A stretch of DNA of 64,000 nucleotides from NCBI GenBank assembly GCA_022059125.1, contig JAEUWY010000001.1, forward strand, positions 4,712,001 to 4,776,000, given 5' to 3'. The DNA is from Corynespora cassiicola. Lineage: Eukaryota > Ascomycota > Dothideomycetes > Pleosporales > Corynesporascaceae. Below the pieces are notes generated by a model. The model worked only from the letters and a program-made list of their open reading frames with translations, was not told where the DNA came from and made no database searches. Positions 1-12,820 of this stretch are shown in pieces. Position numbers and translations under genes: made by a program. Numbering within the stretch: position 1 is the first letter of the stretch; each line of letters begins with the position of its first letter.

Positions 1-2919
1 TATGGGAGACGGCCTATTCATATCATTTCGGGCCGATCAATCACGGATATTGGTTTCGAAGTATTCGACTTCGTGAAGTCCAAAATCAAGGACATCAATG
101 CGACTGACAGATACGGCATAACTGCTCTTCATATGGCTGCAACTTTTTCGACATCTATGACCAAGATGCTCCTCAAGGCTGGTGCTGATCCTACTTTGGC
201 TACATACGAAGGTTTGACAGCACTACATCTTGCAGCTCGCTCAATGCAAGGCAATACAGTGGGCCTACTTCTCGATGTTACCAAAGGCAACGTAGGATAC
301 GTCAATGCTGTCGACAGACGAAAATGGACCCCTCTTTGTTATGCATGCTGTTCCGGGCGACCTGAAACTGTCAAGATGCTGTTAGATGTGCAAGCATCTG
401 TTGATGGGGAGATTGTCGGAGAAGCCATTTCCCAATTCGGGGAAGAACAGCTATTGTGGATAAGAGAAAGCGTTGCATCGAGTGAGCAAGGGAGTGCGGG
501 AGGGCTAAAAGTCATCGACAACACACGCCCTTCGATTCCCCTGAGACGCACAAAATCCTCATCACCTTTATTTCACCCATATCAGACTAGCAGGCTTGAG
601 GAAATTCTCGATATGTTCATAGAGAAGGGTGTTGATATTTGCAGACTCCTTCCTGAGAAGAAGAGAGTCAGACAACCTCAAGATTGTTTCACCATACACG
701 ACATGTACATAGCTTCTTGTTTCATGAAAGCTGAACAGCGTCAGCACAGAGACTTACAGAAACCATCGAGACTCATCGATACATTCGTCAAACGCACAGC
801 TTTAGCCTATCAGCAGGCACAAAGCAACATCGTGAAAGACCTCGGACCAATGATCAAGATGGACACCATTCACGAGGTGGCTATAAATCTTCTCCGAGAT
901 CGTAAGTCTCGGTTTATTTTTTTGAGTTGAGAGCTTGCTTGAAGCGGGCACCTACCCCATTTGGTTATGCACCATCTAACAGGTATATCATTAGGCCAAT
1001 ACCATACGATGGACGACCTATTCAATGCGGGAGTGGACTTCATGTGCAGAGGCTCTCACTATCAGGCTGAAAGTCTCCTTGAAATCGTTATCAAGCACGG
1101 GTTTTCCTCGTTGTTTGATTCGATCGCCAGTTTACTGGGCGAGGCTAAATTTCAAAAAGACAAAATTGATACGGAAAGTGCTCGTAATGGGAAGGCGGAC
1201 CGTAATGTTTTTCTCATGACGGCTCTTGATTGCGAAAGTCCCAACATGGAGATTGTCCGTTTACTCGTCGAGGAATTTCACGTGGACATTAATGAATGCC
1301 GCTACAAAACGAACGGAGATGATTTGATCGTAGAAGATTCGGCCATTCATATACTTGCAAGAGGCGAGAAATGGTGGCATGTTGCTCAAGCACTTCCTTA
1401 TTTCATCGAGCGAGGGGTTGGTGTTGAAAAAAGGGACATGTTTGGGATGTCACCACTTCACATTGCGCTCTGGGAAAAAGACAAGTGTGGCAATCTCTCT
1501 CGCAAAAATGCTGCGAGAGCCCTTCTTGCTGCAGGAGCTGACTTGAATGCGTCAGACAGCCAGGGTAAAAGTTGTCTCGCGTATGCAGGCGAAGATCTAG
1601 AGATGATTCGTCTGCTACTCGAAAAGGGTGCGAGAGTCACTCCGCACTCCCTCTTTGCCGCGATTGAGGCAGGACAAGTCGATGTACTGCGTACACTTCT
1701 CTCATCTGGTTGCGATCCAAACACTAGCCTTTCATCACAAAATTCCACGACGCGCTGGCCTTGGGCGGTCCCGACTTGTCATACCAGTGGCGACGCACTT
1801 GAACTGTACCCTTTGTATCGGGCAGCAAGATTAGCAATAAAAGGCAACTACGTGCCACCTTCAGCGGACTTGGACAACTTCCGCGTTTCTGCGGAACTAG
1901 TCGAAGCTTTGTTGGCAGGCGGAGCAGACCCACTGCAGACATTCGAAGCAAAGCTTTGCCTCGAAGAATCATTCGGCCGCTTGGATCTAAAACGCTCTCG
2001 TACGTATGAGGGAAAGCGTGAGACACGTAGCATATTGCACGAGCTCCTAAGATGGGGAGGGGTCGTGTACCCTATACTGCGCCTTCCTGGTCTAGATTTG
2101 AATGCCAGAGATGCAAAAGGCCTTACTTTGCTGCATGCAGCAGCCCAAAACGAATCGATCACGCCAATCGATCATCTTAGTTTGAAACAAAACAAGAACA
2201 GCCCACATACGTCCATCCTCGATCATTTATTAGCGTCCGGCGCTGACGCTTTGGCTCAGGACCACAAAGGCCGCAATGCTTTACACCACGCCCTCGGCGG
2301 GCGACGATTTCAATACCTCCCTGAACTAATATCTCGCCTGGCCAAAGAGTATCCCACGCTTCTGATCCAAAAAGACAACGAGGGAAGGACTCCTCTCTTG
2401 GGAGCAACCTGTTCACTCCAGAAACTCCTGCTTGAGCTAGGGTCCAATCCCAGAACATCTGACAATAACGGTAACACTATACTACATATTCTGGCTAGCC
2501 GTTTATACAGTGAAAGTCGAATTCACGACTTCTTCACCGAGCTCCTCGCTCTTGACCTTGACATCAACTCCCGCAATATCCACGGCGAAACCCCAATGTT
2601 CAACCTTGCATCGGCCATCCCTCCCAAAGGGCTCAAGTTTTTTTTTACCCTACAATCAATGGAACAAGTGCTCAATGAGGAGGATGCAATTGACCTATTT
2701 GTAGATGCTGGTGCAGACATCTTTGCTCGGGACAAACAAGGCCGTGGTCTGTTACATGCTGCAGCAAAGGGCCATGTATTGAGCTTCAAGGCGTTATTGA
2801 ATAGAGGACTCGATCCTATGATGGAAGATGCTGTGGGAAATACGGCGATTGATACCGCGGCGGGTTGTGCGAACGACGAAATCTTGGCATTGTTTGAGAG
2901 GAAGGATGGGGCCGTTTGA
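1..2919 (+). CDS. Ankyrin-repeat protein, 5' end cut by window edge
   Basis: Reading frame 1 is open from the first base, so the gene begins outside the window. Exons are <1-901 and 983-2919; the 81-bp intron starts gtaagt and ends aacag (a second AG at 994 is also in phase). About 945 residues are visible. Ankyrin signatures recur throughout, for example ITALHMAA, LTALHLAARS, MSPLHIAL, LTLLHAAAQ, RGLLHAAAKG, usually followed by LL..GAD. They are spaced irregularly, with long non-repeat inserts. I see no catalytic domain in this part, so a scaffold or protein-interaction role is all that can be inferred. Such fungal proteins often carry NACHT or heterokaryon-incompatibility domains at the N-terminus, which here would lie left of the window. 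The 3' end (tga at 2917-2919) is clear. Confidence 0.85.
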
Positions 2920-3569
2920 GTTATATGGACTCACTAGAAGAACCTCTATATTTTGCCCTTCCAATGGAGCTTCTCAGTGATGGACGTTCCCCTAAATTTC
3001 GAACCGCATTGGGTGTGGTCTGATACCGAACTGGGTGGTACGCGATTCATGATGTCATTCTGCACTCGCTACAAGCCGCCTATTAAACCAAAAATGGGCA
3101 AAAGCGGTTAACCAAATGCCAATTTGTAACTTGTGGCGACCTGTCTGCCCCCGGAAAACAAAATGTAGTTTCAACTACCTCAAAGTAGGGGACCCGAGTA
3201 AAATTGCGCCGCCAAGTCAGCCTTGCCGCGTCGCTAACGCCCATAGCCACATCCTTCAAGCTACCAAAGGTCGCACGATGGATACGACGTTCCTTTTGCC
3301 GCAAGCCGCAGCGAATCAAGCCCCTCTGCCAATATAGTCGATTGGCCGTGGTCTCACCCCTCCCCATAACAACCTGCACGCCGCATTGCCAACCCGCCCT
3401 GTTGTCCAGGAGATGTCTCATAGTGCAAATCCGCCGACGCGCGTTCTACCGGCGTTGCAAAACACTGCTGCCTGAAACCATTGCATTTATCAACTATCGC
3501 AAGCCACGATAAGGCCAAACTCCAACAACCCCCCAAAAAACATCATCCACATCAATCCAACTATACACC
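2920..3569. other. Intergenic region, 650 bp
   Basis: Lies between the ankyrin gene's 3' end and the start of the small membrane protein. Short open frames on both strands overlap each other and show no recognisable motif. It probably holds a terminator and the promoter of the next gene. Confidence 0.6.
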
Positions 3570-4272
3570 ATGGCTTCGGAACCCACGACCCGCGTTCTTC
3601 GCAAGATCATGGCATGGGCGATGCTGCCTGCCTTCCCCATGGTCGTTGCCGCTGGCGTCGTGTTCCATAGTGTCACTTCGATTGTGTGCATAGCACCTCT
3701 CAGCGCCTCGCTGTTCACAAGCCTGCTTTGGCTGTATACTAGACGCAGCGACGAGAGCGATGGCGATAGGCTCAGAAGGTCTTGGGTGTGGCCTCTTGTG
3801 GACTTGGCTTCGTGCCTTTTCTACATTGGAGTGGTAAGTGCCCCCTTCACAATATGATACCTCAGGGTAGATGCTAATCTTCACGCTTAGTTGATTCCGT
3901 TCTGGGTTATCGAGCCGCGTCGTAACAGCGGCTGGCGCCACTACTACCAGAGTGGCGTTGACGCTACGGGAATTATGATGGAGACATACATGTCTTGCTT
4001 CTTGATCCTAAACATGTAAGCCTTTGTACATAGCTTCGGAACATAGGAGAAGTGCTAATATGAGTAGGGCTGTTCACGGCTATCTCGCCTTGAGGAGCGC
4101 CACCTTCCTTCGGAACTTGTTTGTATTTTCTCGGGAGTGCCCTAACTGCGGTGCGGGCCGTCTCCCGGAGACGAAGGATACTGGAAAGGGACCCAAGTAC
4201 TCGCTGCTTGGAGAGTACCGTGATTCGTCGGAGCCTCAGCTCGAGTCTGCTCGCCAGAGCATGGACGCTTAA
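3570..4272 (+). CDS. Small four-helix membrane protein, function unknown
   Basis: Three exons: 3570-3833, 3891-4015 and 4068-4272, giving 197 aa. Both introns have gtaag donors, a gctaat branch point and a tag acceptor, and the phases close exactly. Four hydrophobic helices are visible: about residues 14-32 (AMLPAFPMVVAAGVVFHS), 37-56, 72-94 (across the first intron) and 118-140. A short cytosolic-looking tail follows, with a CPNCGAG pair of cysteines and a charged C-terminus. There is no cleavable signal peptide. The topology recalls small MARVEL-like or tetraspan proteins, but I do not recognise the family and assign no function. Confidence 0.75.
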
Positions 4273-4555
4273 ATGACGACATGGACGTAGGCTTGGTCAT
4301 GGCTCAGGTGAGGGTGCACGACTAAAGTCTCATGTTATTTTTCAGGACTGCCGGAAGGACCAAATAAGAATGGGGTTGAGGCTGGAAACTCAAATGAAAT
4401 GGCCTGGAATGGAACAGTAAATGTTGGAAGACGTATGATATAGACGAAATTGTCTCGATTGCATCAGTGAAATTCTTTCGTTCAAAATGAAATCATTTAT
4501 TTGTTCACTTCCTGCGAGATTGGCTTTTTGTATGCCAGCCAGCTCAAAAATCACT

Positions 4556-5824
4556 TCACGGACCTTGCGTAACTGCGAGGATGCCAGCGAGGAGGCGCGG
4601 GGTGGTTGAGTTCCTCCAGTCGTTCCACTCGCGATCCAACAGTCCAAAGCTCTCATCGTAGTTCGCCTGCTGATCCCGCACATAGTAACTTCCCATTATA
4701 GCCCAGTACGCCCATTCGGCATCATTGCCCTCCAAGTAGTCAATCAGGCATCGCACGTACGTGTCCTCGGCGGGGGTCGGGTTCGAAAGAGCCCAACCAA
4801 ACTCGCTCAGCCAGAGAGGTCCGGTGTAGGGTTGTCCCTGTGTGAGCAAGTATCCAGCACCATTGCCCATGTAGGCCTGGCGCGCCTCGCAAGTAGATCC
4901 AGACAGCGACCACTCATAGTTGTGGAACTCCCAGACCACCTTGTTCGGGTAGGGGGACCTATCGAATGGGTTTGCGCCAATGAACGACATGTCGGTAGCG
5001 TAGCTCACGCCACCGACGACGATCAAGAGGTCCTGGTTCGCATCGTGGACCGCCGAAGAACCTTGAGCAACAAAGTTGTACCAATCTGCGTGGTTGTTTC
5101 CATCCTGGCTTCCGGTAGCGCGAAGTTCGTTGCGGAGCGCCATGCCGACGACGTTGGGGTGGGAGGCAGAGAACCTAGCCATGGCTGCAAGGCCATCCAG
5201 CCAGTTCTGAGTGTTGAAGTATTGAGAGTTTGTGGGATCGTATCCGGAGGCCTCGTCCCACCAGCCGTTTCCGTCCGACATTGAGCAGCACCAGCCAGCT
5301 CGCGAGTTGTGGTTGTCGAGCACGACCAAGACTCCGACCTTTTCGAGCTCTTCGATTACTCTTGCGAAGGCGCCGAGTGTAGTTGATGAAGCCAACCATG
5401 GGTTCTTCTCGACGGCAGAGTCGTATAGTCCCTGCATTGTTTCTGCGCTCACACCTGCGGGGTCTGCCGCGCGACTAAAGGAGTCGGCGACGGTGTAGTC
5501 GGGGCTCAAGGCCAGGTCTATGCTGTAGGTGAGTCTCACACAGTTGAAGCCATTCGAAGCCACCCATTCAGCAATATACGATGCGGATTGGTGCTGGAGG
5601 CCCTCGGGAATATTGACCTGTACGGTGATCAGTTTCTATCCGTATTCCTTTTGTTCTGAAAGACTCACTTCCATGTGGCCAGCCCAATTGGCGCACCTCA
5701 GCTTTACACGTTCATTTTGTTCATTGAGAATCCATCGACTAGAGGTGTGAAGAACCGTTGCGGAAGCAGAAGCAGCCAATGATAGTGAGAGCAAGGCAAT
5801 GCTCGCACACTTCTGAGCCCACAT
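4556..5824 (-). CDS. Secreted GH5 endo-glucanase (cellulase)
   Basis: Two exons on the minus strand, 5824-5669 and 5617-4556; the intron runs gtgagt to gtacag. The product is 405 aa. The chosen ATG gives a classic signal peptide (MWAQKCASIALLSLSLAASA). An earlier in-frame TTG is ignored. GH5 landmarks are present: the acid/base Glu in ALRNELRAT (about E216), the His-x-Tyr of EFHNYEW (about 282-284) and the nucleophile Glu in LWLSEFGWA (about E324). The usual NEP is NEL here. There is no carbohydrate-binding module. The enzyme should hydrolyse beta-1,4-glucan or a related glucan outside the cell. A TATA-like ATTATAAG lies about 105 bp upstream of the ATG. It is divergent from the metalloprotease at 7301. 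Confidence 0.9.
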
Positions 5825-7300
5825 GTTGGAGAATGAGGGAGTCCTGGAGAAGTGGACCAAAAGAACCAGGAATTGGGTTGATCAAGTGAAGGCCTTTGAC
5901 TACCGGTCTTTTTGATCGTTCCGAACTCTCTTATAATATTTCCGGTATCCATAAGCTATTCACATTCGGTAATTCACCCACCACATCTTCATGCCGGTCG
6001 GAACCCATTTGCACATCAATTACTCCAAACGGCAATCTTATTTTTGGATCCAGTTAGGTTTCCGACTGCATCCTGGGAGCGTGACCTCTAGTCTCTTGAC
6101 CTTCTATAATTTCTCTGGTCGTCCACGAATCTCGTTCACAAGGCCTTGGTTAAAGCGATGGGTGTCGGGTTTATTAACCCCGGATTTTATCCTAATCGCA
6201 GCTGCCCGCCGGGCCAAGCGCCCGTTTACATGTTTGGTCCAGAATAGTTTACCCCGCAAACTTGGATCCGTGGGCTGAGCATCGTCATCGTTGTCCATCG
6301 TGACCGCGCAATAGACTCTCTGCGCCGTGGCATTCTTGAAGCATTCCATTCAGGGGCAAGGCCAAGCGCTGGAGAGTCCATCGCATTGTGATGGTGTTTT
6401 TCCGGACGGTTGATTTGAGCCGACGCCCTGTGCTTTGGGGCTTCTTCGGCGGGGGTACCTGGTGGCGGTCAGCCGAGGCTACCCCGACAGCACTTCAATG
6501 CACATGTTTTGCAAGCCCTCATCATCATTTGCAGACCGAAAAATTCGGCCATTGGTTTCTTTCGACCCCTTTTCTCCTGCAAAACCAGCAGATATCGATC
6601 GCACCATGGGGAAACCACTTGAAGACAATGCTAGAATACAGCAGTCCGACTACTCTAGGATCTTGATTTGATTCATCACTGAATCCTCTTCGTTTGCCGC
6701 ATGCGGCCACAAAATACCATTGCGATAGCACCTTCAGAGCAAACATGCCCATATCTTTGTCTGTAGTCATCTTTCAAAGGAACTAACTAAGCAAAGAGTG
6801 TCCTTATTGCTTAATGCACTAACACGCAGCTGCCTTACAACTCATACATGCCCTGGAATGTAGTCAAACGCAGAAGTCTAGGCTCTCAACTACTTACTTC
6901 ATTCTCAGCAGTACCGAATCCCTTTGACTTGGGAGTTAAGAACATGATTTATTTGAGCATTATTTTGGCATATTTTCCGGACAATTTTACTAATTGTGAT
7001 GGAGTGTCTGCGTTTGTTCACAATCTTTCTGGGACTAGAAGCATGATGGAAAACCAAACGCAGCGCCCAAGTGACGCACATTTATGAAATAAACTCATTT
7101 CACATGAAATCTGGATCTTTAAGAACTTTGGTTTTTCAGCATGTCCATCTTACCCAATCCTACCTCGAAAATTTTGCCTAGTTCTTATATTGTCATTACT
7201 CCAATCTAGACACTCCAAAGGTTGTAATACTTGCCTACTGTTAACAAGATTCTATCGTCGGCCATCATCAGGGACCAACTCAAATATCACAACGAGCACC
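5825..7300. other. Divergent intergenic region, about 1.5 kb
   Basis: Separates the minus-strand cellulase from the plus-strand metalloprotease and should contain both promoters. It holds only short overlapping open frames without splice continuity or motifs. The part at 6930-7080 is AT-rich. I see no gene here. Confidence 0.6.
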
Positions 7301-8385
7301 ATGATTTTAACGGTTTTCTGGATAGTGGCCCTGGATTCTGTCTCGCCTGCGTTCGATCTGCCATGTGGCATTCCGTTTTCGATGCGCAACTCGACTCGTG
7401 AAGCTCTCAAGGCTATGGAAGGCATAGCATTTGACCCTGGTGCGTTTGGGACTGCAACACTATTCGGAAATGGCGAGGAGAGTGCCCCAAAGGCCTGGAC
7501 ACGAGACAAAAATAACAAAGCACCAATTCCCTTCTGCTACCGGGACGAGAATTCGCGCGCTTGGCTTAAGCCTGGCATCGACTCTGCTATCAAGATGTGG
7601 TATGACGCCCTCGGAGGCGAGGCATCCAAAGATTCAGGCCATGCGATTTACTTCCAAGAAACTGAAAATCAGGGTGGTCCGTTGCACTGTGGCGGTAATG
7701 ATGACTGGAATCCCGAGGTACCCTTTGAGACTGTTGCCATTGAATACTCACCAGCTTATTATGGTGGTGCATCTGCGACCATTGGAATGATTGTCAATGA
7801 TGAAGATCCTGAGCCGGGTGAGATGATACTAAAAGCCGGGTCCCACCTACGGACAGAGCAACTCACCCATGAACTAGCCCACTTACTTGGAATGGTCCAT
7901 GAGCATTCTCGAGAAGACCGTAAGATGATTAGATTTCTTCTCTTGATATTTCCTAACGAAGGCCAGGTGACAAATACGTAGATTACAGATGCTACAATCT
8001 CTACGACTTTGATGAAAAGTTTTTAAAGGCATCCGGAGAAGGATATTCCTACGACCAATTTTGCCGAGACTGGTACGTCGCGCAAAAGTATCATTTCAGT
8101 GGTCGCGAATACATTTTGGGAATGAGCTCGGGCGCTTATGACAAAGGTTGGAAGGTCATGACCTCAGAATTGGCTTACGATTATGACTCCATCACACATT
8201 ACCCGACAGTAATGAACTCTATCGAGCCATGTGATGAGAACCATCTTAATCGTTGTGGGCTTGTCAAGTTCAAAGATTCCAACAACCATCAAAGTGGTTT
8301 TGCAGCTATCCCTAAACCGACCGGCCCGAGTAAGTGGGATGTTCAGTTTGTCAAGACGGTTTATCCATGGCGAGACCCAGCTTGA
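7301..8385 (+). CDS. Secreted astacin-like (M12A) zinc metalloprotease
   Basis: Exons 7301-7919 and 7982-8385; the 62-bp intron is gtaaga...cctaacg...gtag. The product is 340 aa. The ATG at 7301 gives a hydrophobic signal peptide (MILTVFWIVALDSVSPAF). The zinc site is the full metzincin form HELAHLLGMVH at about residues 190-200, followed by the astacin-type E-H-S-R. Cysteines in PFCYRD, LHCGGND, YRCYNL, QFCRDW, EPCDE and NRCGL suggest several disulfides. The Met-turn, normally S-I-M-H-Y in astacins, reads SITHYP here: Met is Thr (about residue 278) and the Tyr ligand remains. The propeptide is short or absent. A role in extracellular proteolysis is likely; activity is not proven because of the altered Met-turn. 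Confidence 0.87.
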
Positions 8386-8877
8386 GGCAGCCAGGCGAGG
8401 CCATTGAAAGATTGCGAACTATTGTAGATCCAGAGCCCAGAGATGAAGATCACTATCGGCAGATGAGTGATCATGGGATTGTTTCAAATGAGTAGTCCTG
8501 CGTCCCAGTTTGTACGCAGATCAAGGGCGCGCTACTGCCTTGAAGTAACACATCCCGACGACTGGCCAGTCTATCTGGGTGGTTCATTATCCTATATATC
8601 GTAGAATAGCTCAATATTCTTTAACAAGGTGCTGAATCAAAAGATCAGAATTCAGAAATGTATGTTTCTCTGACGTCATACCGCATGGCGGGGCAATTCA
8701 GTCAAGGGAAAAGCCAAGAATGTCACATCTGGCCTCCCTCTATCTTAGTCTGTCTGCCAAAGAATTTATCCATACAGTTTTACAGCCTCACCCCCCAAAA
8801 ACCCCCTTGAGACATCGAATCGTTGACATCAGCCACTTCGAAGTCAACTTAAAAGATAATCTTGCTAGCCATTCATC
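8386..8877. other. Intergenic region, about 490 bp
   Basis: Lies between the metalloprotease 3' end and the SDR start codon on the same strand. It contains a C-run (ccccccaaaaaccccc around 8791) shortly upstream of the SDR. No gene is seen. Confidence 0.55.
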
Positions 8878-9768
8878 ATGACAATCTCGTCATTCACCAA
8901 AGTATTCCACCACACTACATACCCCGCCATATTGCCTGAGAATGCCGAGCTTTCCGCCTCAAGTAAAAGGGTTCTCATTGTGGGAGCTGGTTCAGGAATT
9001 GGCCAAGCAACTGCCGTAGCTTTTGCCAGGGCCAATGCGCAAGCAATCATTCTCTGCGGTCGGCATTATTCGACACTTAACCAGACTGTCGCAAAAATCG
9101 AAGAAATAAAGCCAGGAACTGGAATGTTGACAATCGAAATGGACATAACCGATGAAAAATCAGTAGAAAAAGCTTTTCTCCGGGTGAAAAGAGAAGTCCG
9201 GGGCCTGGACATTGTAATCAATTGTGCAGGCTTCACTGCCACAAACACAAAGCTACAGGACACAGAAACAGAAGACTTTTGGAAGAGCTTTGGAGTAAAC
9301 GTCAAGGGGTCTTACCTCTTATCTCGTACGTTCCTGACGGCATTCTCGCCTACACCAGATGCGCAAAAGGTGCTGGTTCTACTATGCGGCTCGCCGGTTG
9401 CCCCGAATCCTGAGCTACCGGCTAGTGATTCCATGTCCAACTTCGCAGAGGCAAAACTAGCCGAGCGCCTTGCAGCTGAGAACCAGGATGTCTTGCGTGC
9501 ATATGCACTGAGGCCGGGAAAGGTGGATACGGGAGCGACCCAGGCGGGTGGAGAAGCGTTGCCTGGCCCTGAGGCTCCCAAGGACACCGGAGAGTGGGAC
9601 GATGCAGATCTACCGGCGGGATTCATGCTTTGGTTGGTCAGTCACAAGGGAGCGTGTATACCGAGCGGGAAGTTTCTATCGGCAAACTGGGATGTGGAAG
9701 AGCTAGAAGCAAGAGCGGATGAGCTAAAGGCCAACTCGAAGTTGTTGAGCCTGGGCCTCGACTGCTAG
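8878..9768 (+). CDS. Short-chain dehydrogenase/reductase with atypical active site
   Basis: Single exon, 296 aa, ATG at 8878 (context catcATGac). The Rossmann fold is clear: the VLIVGAGSGIG dinucleotide loop at about residues 32-42, a D-I-T motif near 84, and NCAG (the NNAG equivalent) near 114. The helix that should carry the catalytic YxxxK reads NFAEAK, so the Tyr position (about 189) is Phe while Lys193 remains. The preceding catalytic Ser is probably in LLCGSP. The C-terminal part has the usual LRPGKVDTG. Cofactor binding looks intact, but classical SDR proton transfer may be lost. The substrate is unknown. It has no signal peptide, so it is probably cytosolic. Confidence 0.87.
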   Translation: MTISSFTKVFHHTTYPAILPENAELSASSKRVLIVGAGSGIGQATAVAFARANAQAIILCGRHYSTLNQTVAKIEEIKPGTGMLTIEMDITDEKSVEKAFLRVKREVRGLDIVINCAGFTATNTKLQDTETEDFWKSFGVNVKGSYLLSRTFLTAFSPTPDAQKVLVLLCGSPVAPNPELPASDSMSNFAEAKLAERLAAENQDVLRAYALRPGKVDTGATQAGGEALPGPEAPKDTGEWDDADLPAGFMLWLVSHKGACIPSGKFLSANWDVEELEARADELKANSKLLSLGLDC

Positions 9769-11527
9769 CTTAGTGAAGAGTCGACGAGACTGATGTACTG
9801 CTTTCGATGTGGGTGGAATAGAGTCAAACAGTCTGGCTGACTTGGCCTAGAACCCATGTCTACAGCCACTGGGCAACAAGAAGTGAGATCTGGAACTACT
9901 TGAAATGGCTAGAGGGTTGAATGTTCAACGCTCGACGATATCAGAGTCTCTCCAATCCTCCACCGATCAGATATTCGGCTTCCGGCACTGAGCCTCGGTG
10001 ACAAGACAAACCAACCCCGTACATGGCCAAAAGATGCAAGGCCTCTAAGAACGATCAGCACATGTTACTTCGAACTGTCACTCGAGAAACACCAAGAGAG
10101 TCCGCGTCGGATCGGTCGCTGTACGTGATGGAGGCATTCAATCGGAGGTCACGGATCTGGAATAGTATCTCATGACATGTCGGAAGAGGGTGGATAGAAC
10201 TGGGGGACCGGCCCGGCCATTTCTGGCCGAAAGCCGCAGTCGCCGTGAAGGACGGCCAAGCAATGATGGCAAGGACGACCGATGCAACGCCAGGTAGGAT
10301 GGGGCGGATGGGGATGATGCCGAGACCGAGAAAAAACTGAACGTCCGTTTCATGCGGGGCGTGATCTCACGTGTCACTCTCCAGTCAAGGCGAGCCCTCG
10401 TGATGCTGTCTTCCCAGCGGAGACAAGCCTCTGGCTTCTAGCATGGTGCTAGCTTAGCAAATTGGCGAGGAAAAGAGGGCCCCTCCGAGAAATTCATGGC
10501 AGCGCTCGACCACGAATTCCAGGGCCAATTCCAGGGCCAATTCACAGGGCAAGGCTCGAAGGGTTCGCACGAGTCTGGCCAACCCGTCAAAATCCGGTGC
10601 AAGTCGAATCTGGGGTTGAGTCGCATGGATGTCCCTTCCCCTCATTGCCAGCATGCAGATGTCAGCGCCGCGCATGCTGCCCGCGTGTTTCTCCGCGTGT
10701 TACTCCGCGCTGCCATTGAATTTTGTCGGAGCTCCGAAAGTGGAGCAGTAAGCTATTCCAGAAGGCCATAGCGTAGCCGACGAGGCTGGGGAGGGGCGGT
10801 CAACAAATTTGCTTCGTCGGCCCACATCCAACCCCACAGATTCCCATCCCTACCGGGAACAAATCGCTCATGATGTCGTCACTGTGTTCGAATGCCCAGA
10901 AAAAAGGACCTCGGGACTTACCGTGCCCAGGTGCCTCGTGAAAGTTCGCGTCAAGAGGATACTTTCCGAGTTTGGGTAACAGAATTTTTCGTCTAGGCTC
11001 AACGACGCAGTCTTTCTCCCGCTATGGCTTGCCTCTACGCTGCGTGTGCGACATACAATTGTGAATCTCGGACAGGCATCTTCGTGGAAAATAGCTAATG
11101 TCCGCCGTCTCATCAATCGACCTGTCGGGAACCCAAGGTTCTGGTATTTGGGGTTCGGTCGGGGACCCCCTCGGCTGGGTTTGGGGTTGTTTCTCTCCTG
11201 TCGATCATCAAATTTGCATCATCACCACAATGGCTAATTTCGGTTGCATCCACCACTGGCGCGAGATTTCTGAATGAATGGGACTATGTGATTCGTGCCT
11301 TCGAGACAGTCTGGTCGAACAACAGCAAAGCGCTGAACATGGACACAGAGATTGCAAAAATAACATGCAGCCCTGTGAGGCTGGCTGGCTAGGTATCCTT
11401 GAACACAACTAGCTGTACTGCTAGTGCTCTCAAGCTATCTAGATTCAATGTAGCGTTTTCTATCATGGCATATGACTGTCGAGTATATTTTTTTTATTGC
11501 TTTGGACATTGAGGATGCAAGTAGACG

Positions 11528-11546
11528 TTTTTTTTTTTTTTTTTTT
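11528..11546. repeat. Poly-T tract, 19 bp
   Basis: An uninterrupted run of 19 T on the plus strand inside the gene-free region. It could be a nucleosome-depleting tract, the A-tail of a decayed retroelement on the minus strand, or a neutral homopolymer. No flanking target-site duplication was identified. Confidence 0.8.
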
Positions 11547-12813
11547 ACAAGGTAACTTCCAAAGATGGCAGTAGACTTTGGTGAATATTGAGGTTCATGG
11601 AGATGAAAGTAACGGTCAGTGGGGTAGCTTTGCGGCTGTAAGTCGAAGTGGTACCATGCGGATAGCGGAGACAACTGCCGCCAAACCTAGCAATGCTGGC
11701 TGGATGGGGTGACCAAGAAGTGGGGAACAGGTGGGCATCTTGTAGATGGACAGCGGACTGACTAGATAGGCATACCGAGAGTTGAAGGCGAATGGAAAGC
11801 TGCCGGGTCGAGAGCCAAGGATACACAGGAAAGCTTGGGAATATTTACATTGAGAAATTTGATATGCCTGACAAGCACACCGTCGCCCTACTATCATGCA
11901 CTCTGCTGACCGCTCGTATTCTTGTAGTCCGAGTGTCGAGGCACCTTTTGCAAGATAGTTGGTATAGTAGTTCGCCCGGGCCACCTCTACAGCATCGGAT
12001 GCAGGGCTCGAGCTGACAAAGTGGCGACCTTCACAACCTGCTTCCATGCATTTTTCCTCTTGAGAGGCTCATCCTCGGCTACAATGGAGAATTCTCGCGG
12101 GGCATTGGGGATCGGGCCGATTTAAACCCAAGTAGCGCACACAAGCGCTAACGATGTCCAGTTAAGCTCAACAAGGGTGCGGGGGGAAACTGGGGAATTG
12201 AGCCCGATCTCAATTCCAGAGCTTGGAAAAGTCTTAAAATTCCTTCACGGCACGAGACGGTCTCGCTGCAGTGGCTGCCGACATCCGCCCTCATAATCGA
12301 TGTAACCCAAAAGTCATGGCATCGCTGCTTCCCCGCCATCATGATTCGTGGCACGTCATTCCACTATCGGGCTGGGGCGGAAACCCGCCGCCTTCCAGGG
12401 TCGCGAGAGGTCGGGAGAGGTCGCCAGATGCAAGCCCGTTTTCCTACTAGGCGCCTGTTGACGGCAACGGCGCCTGTTCGAGGTAGGCGTGGGTACCGGC
12501 CCTCCATGTGAAGCTTTGTCGAATACGATCCGCCTTCCGAAGCCGACGTACGCGGCATCGTTGATCTCCACTCTGCGGAACCTATGAATTGCCGATGAGG
12601 AGAACTGGTGGCTGGGCAACAATTCTAAGGAGCAAGATCGTGACTTGGTGGAGACGAGTAGCCCCCGAGGGGCGGGTGAACATCGGAAGGAAATGTCCTG
12701 GTCCTGGGTCTATGATGACAGTCACCGGCGAATTGGCAAATCATCGGAGTTAATCTCTTGGTTCCTGGGAAGATCCATTTGGAATCAATTGCCGACGACA
12801 TTATGGAAAGTCC

Positions 12814-12820
12814 TATATAA
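12814..12820 (+). promoter_or_regulatory. TATA box of the GH3 beta-glucosidase gene
   Basis: The sequence tatataa lies 61 bp before the ATG at 12881, a normal distance for a fungal TATA element with a short leader. Confidence 0.6.
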
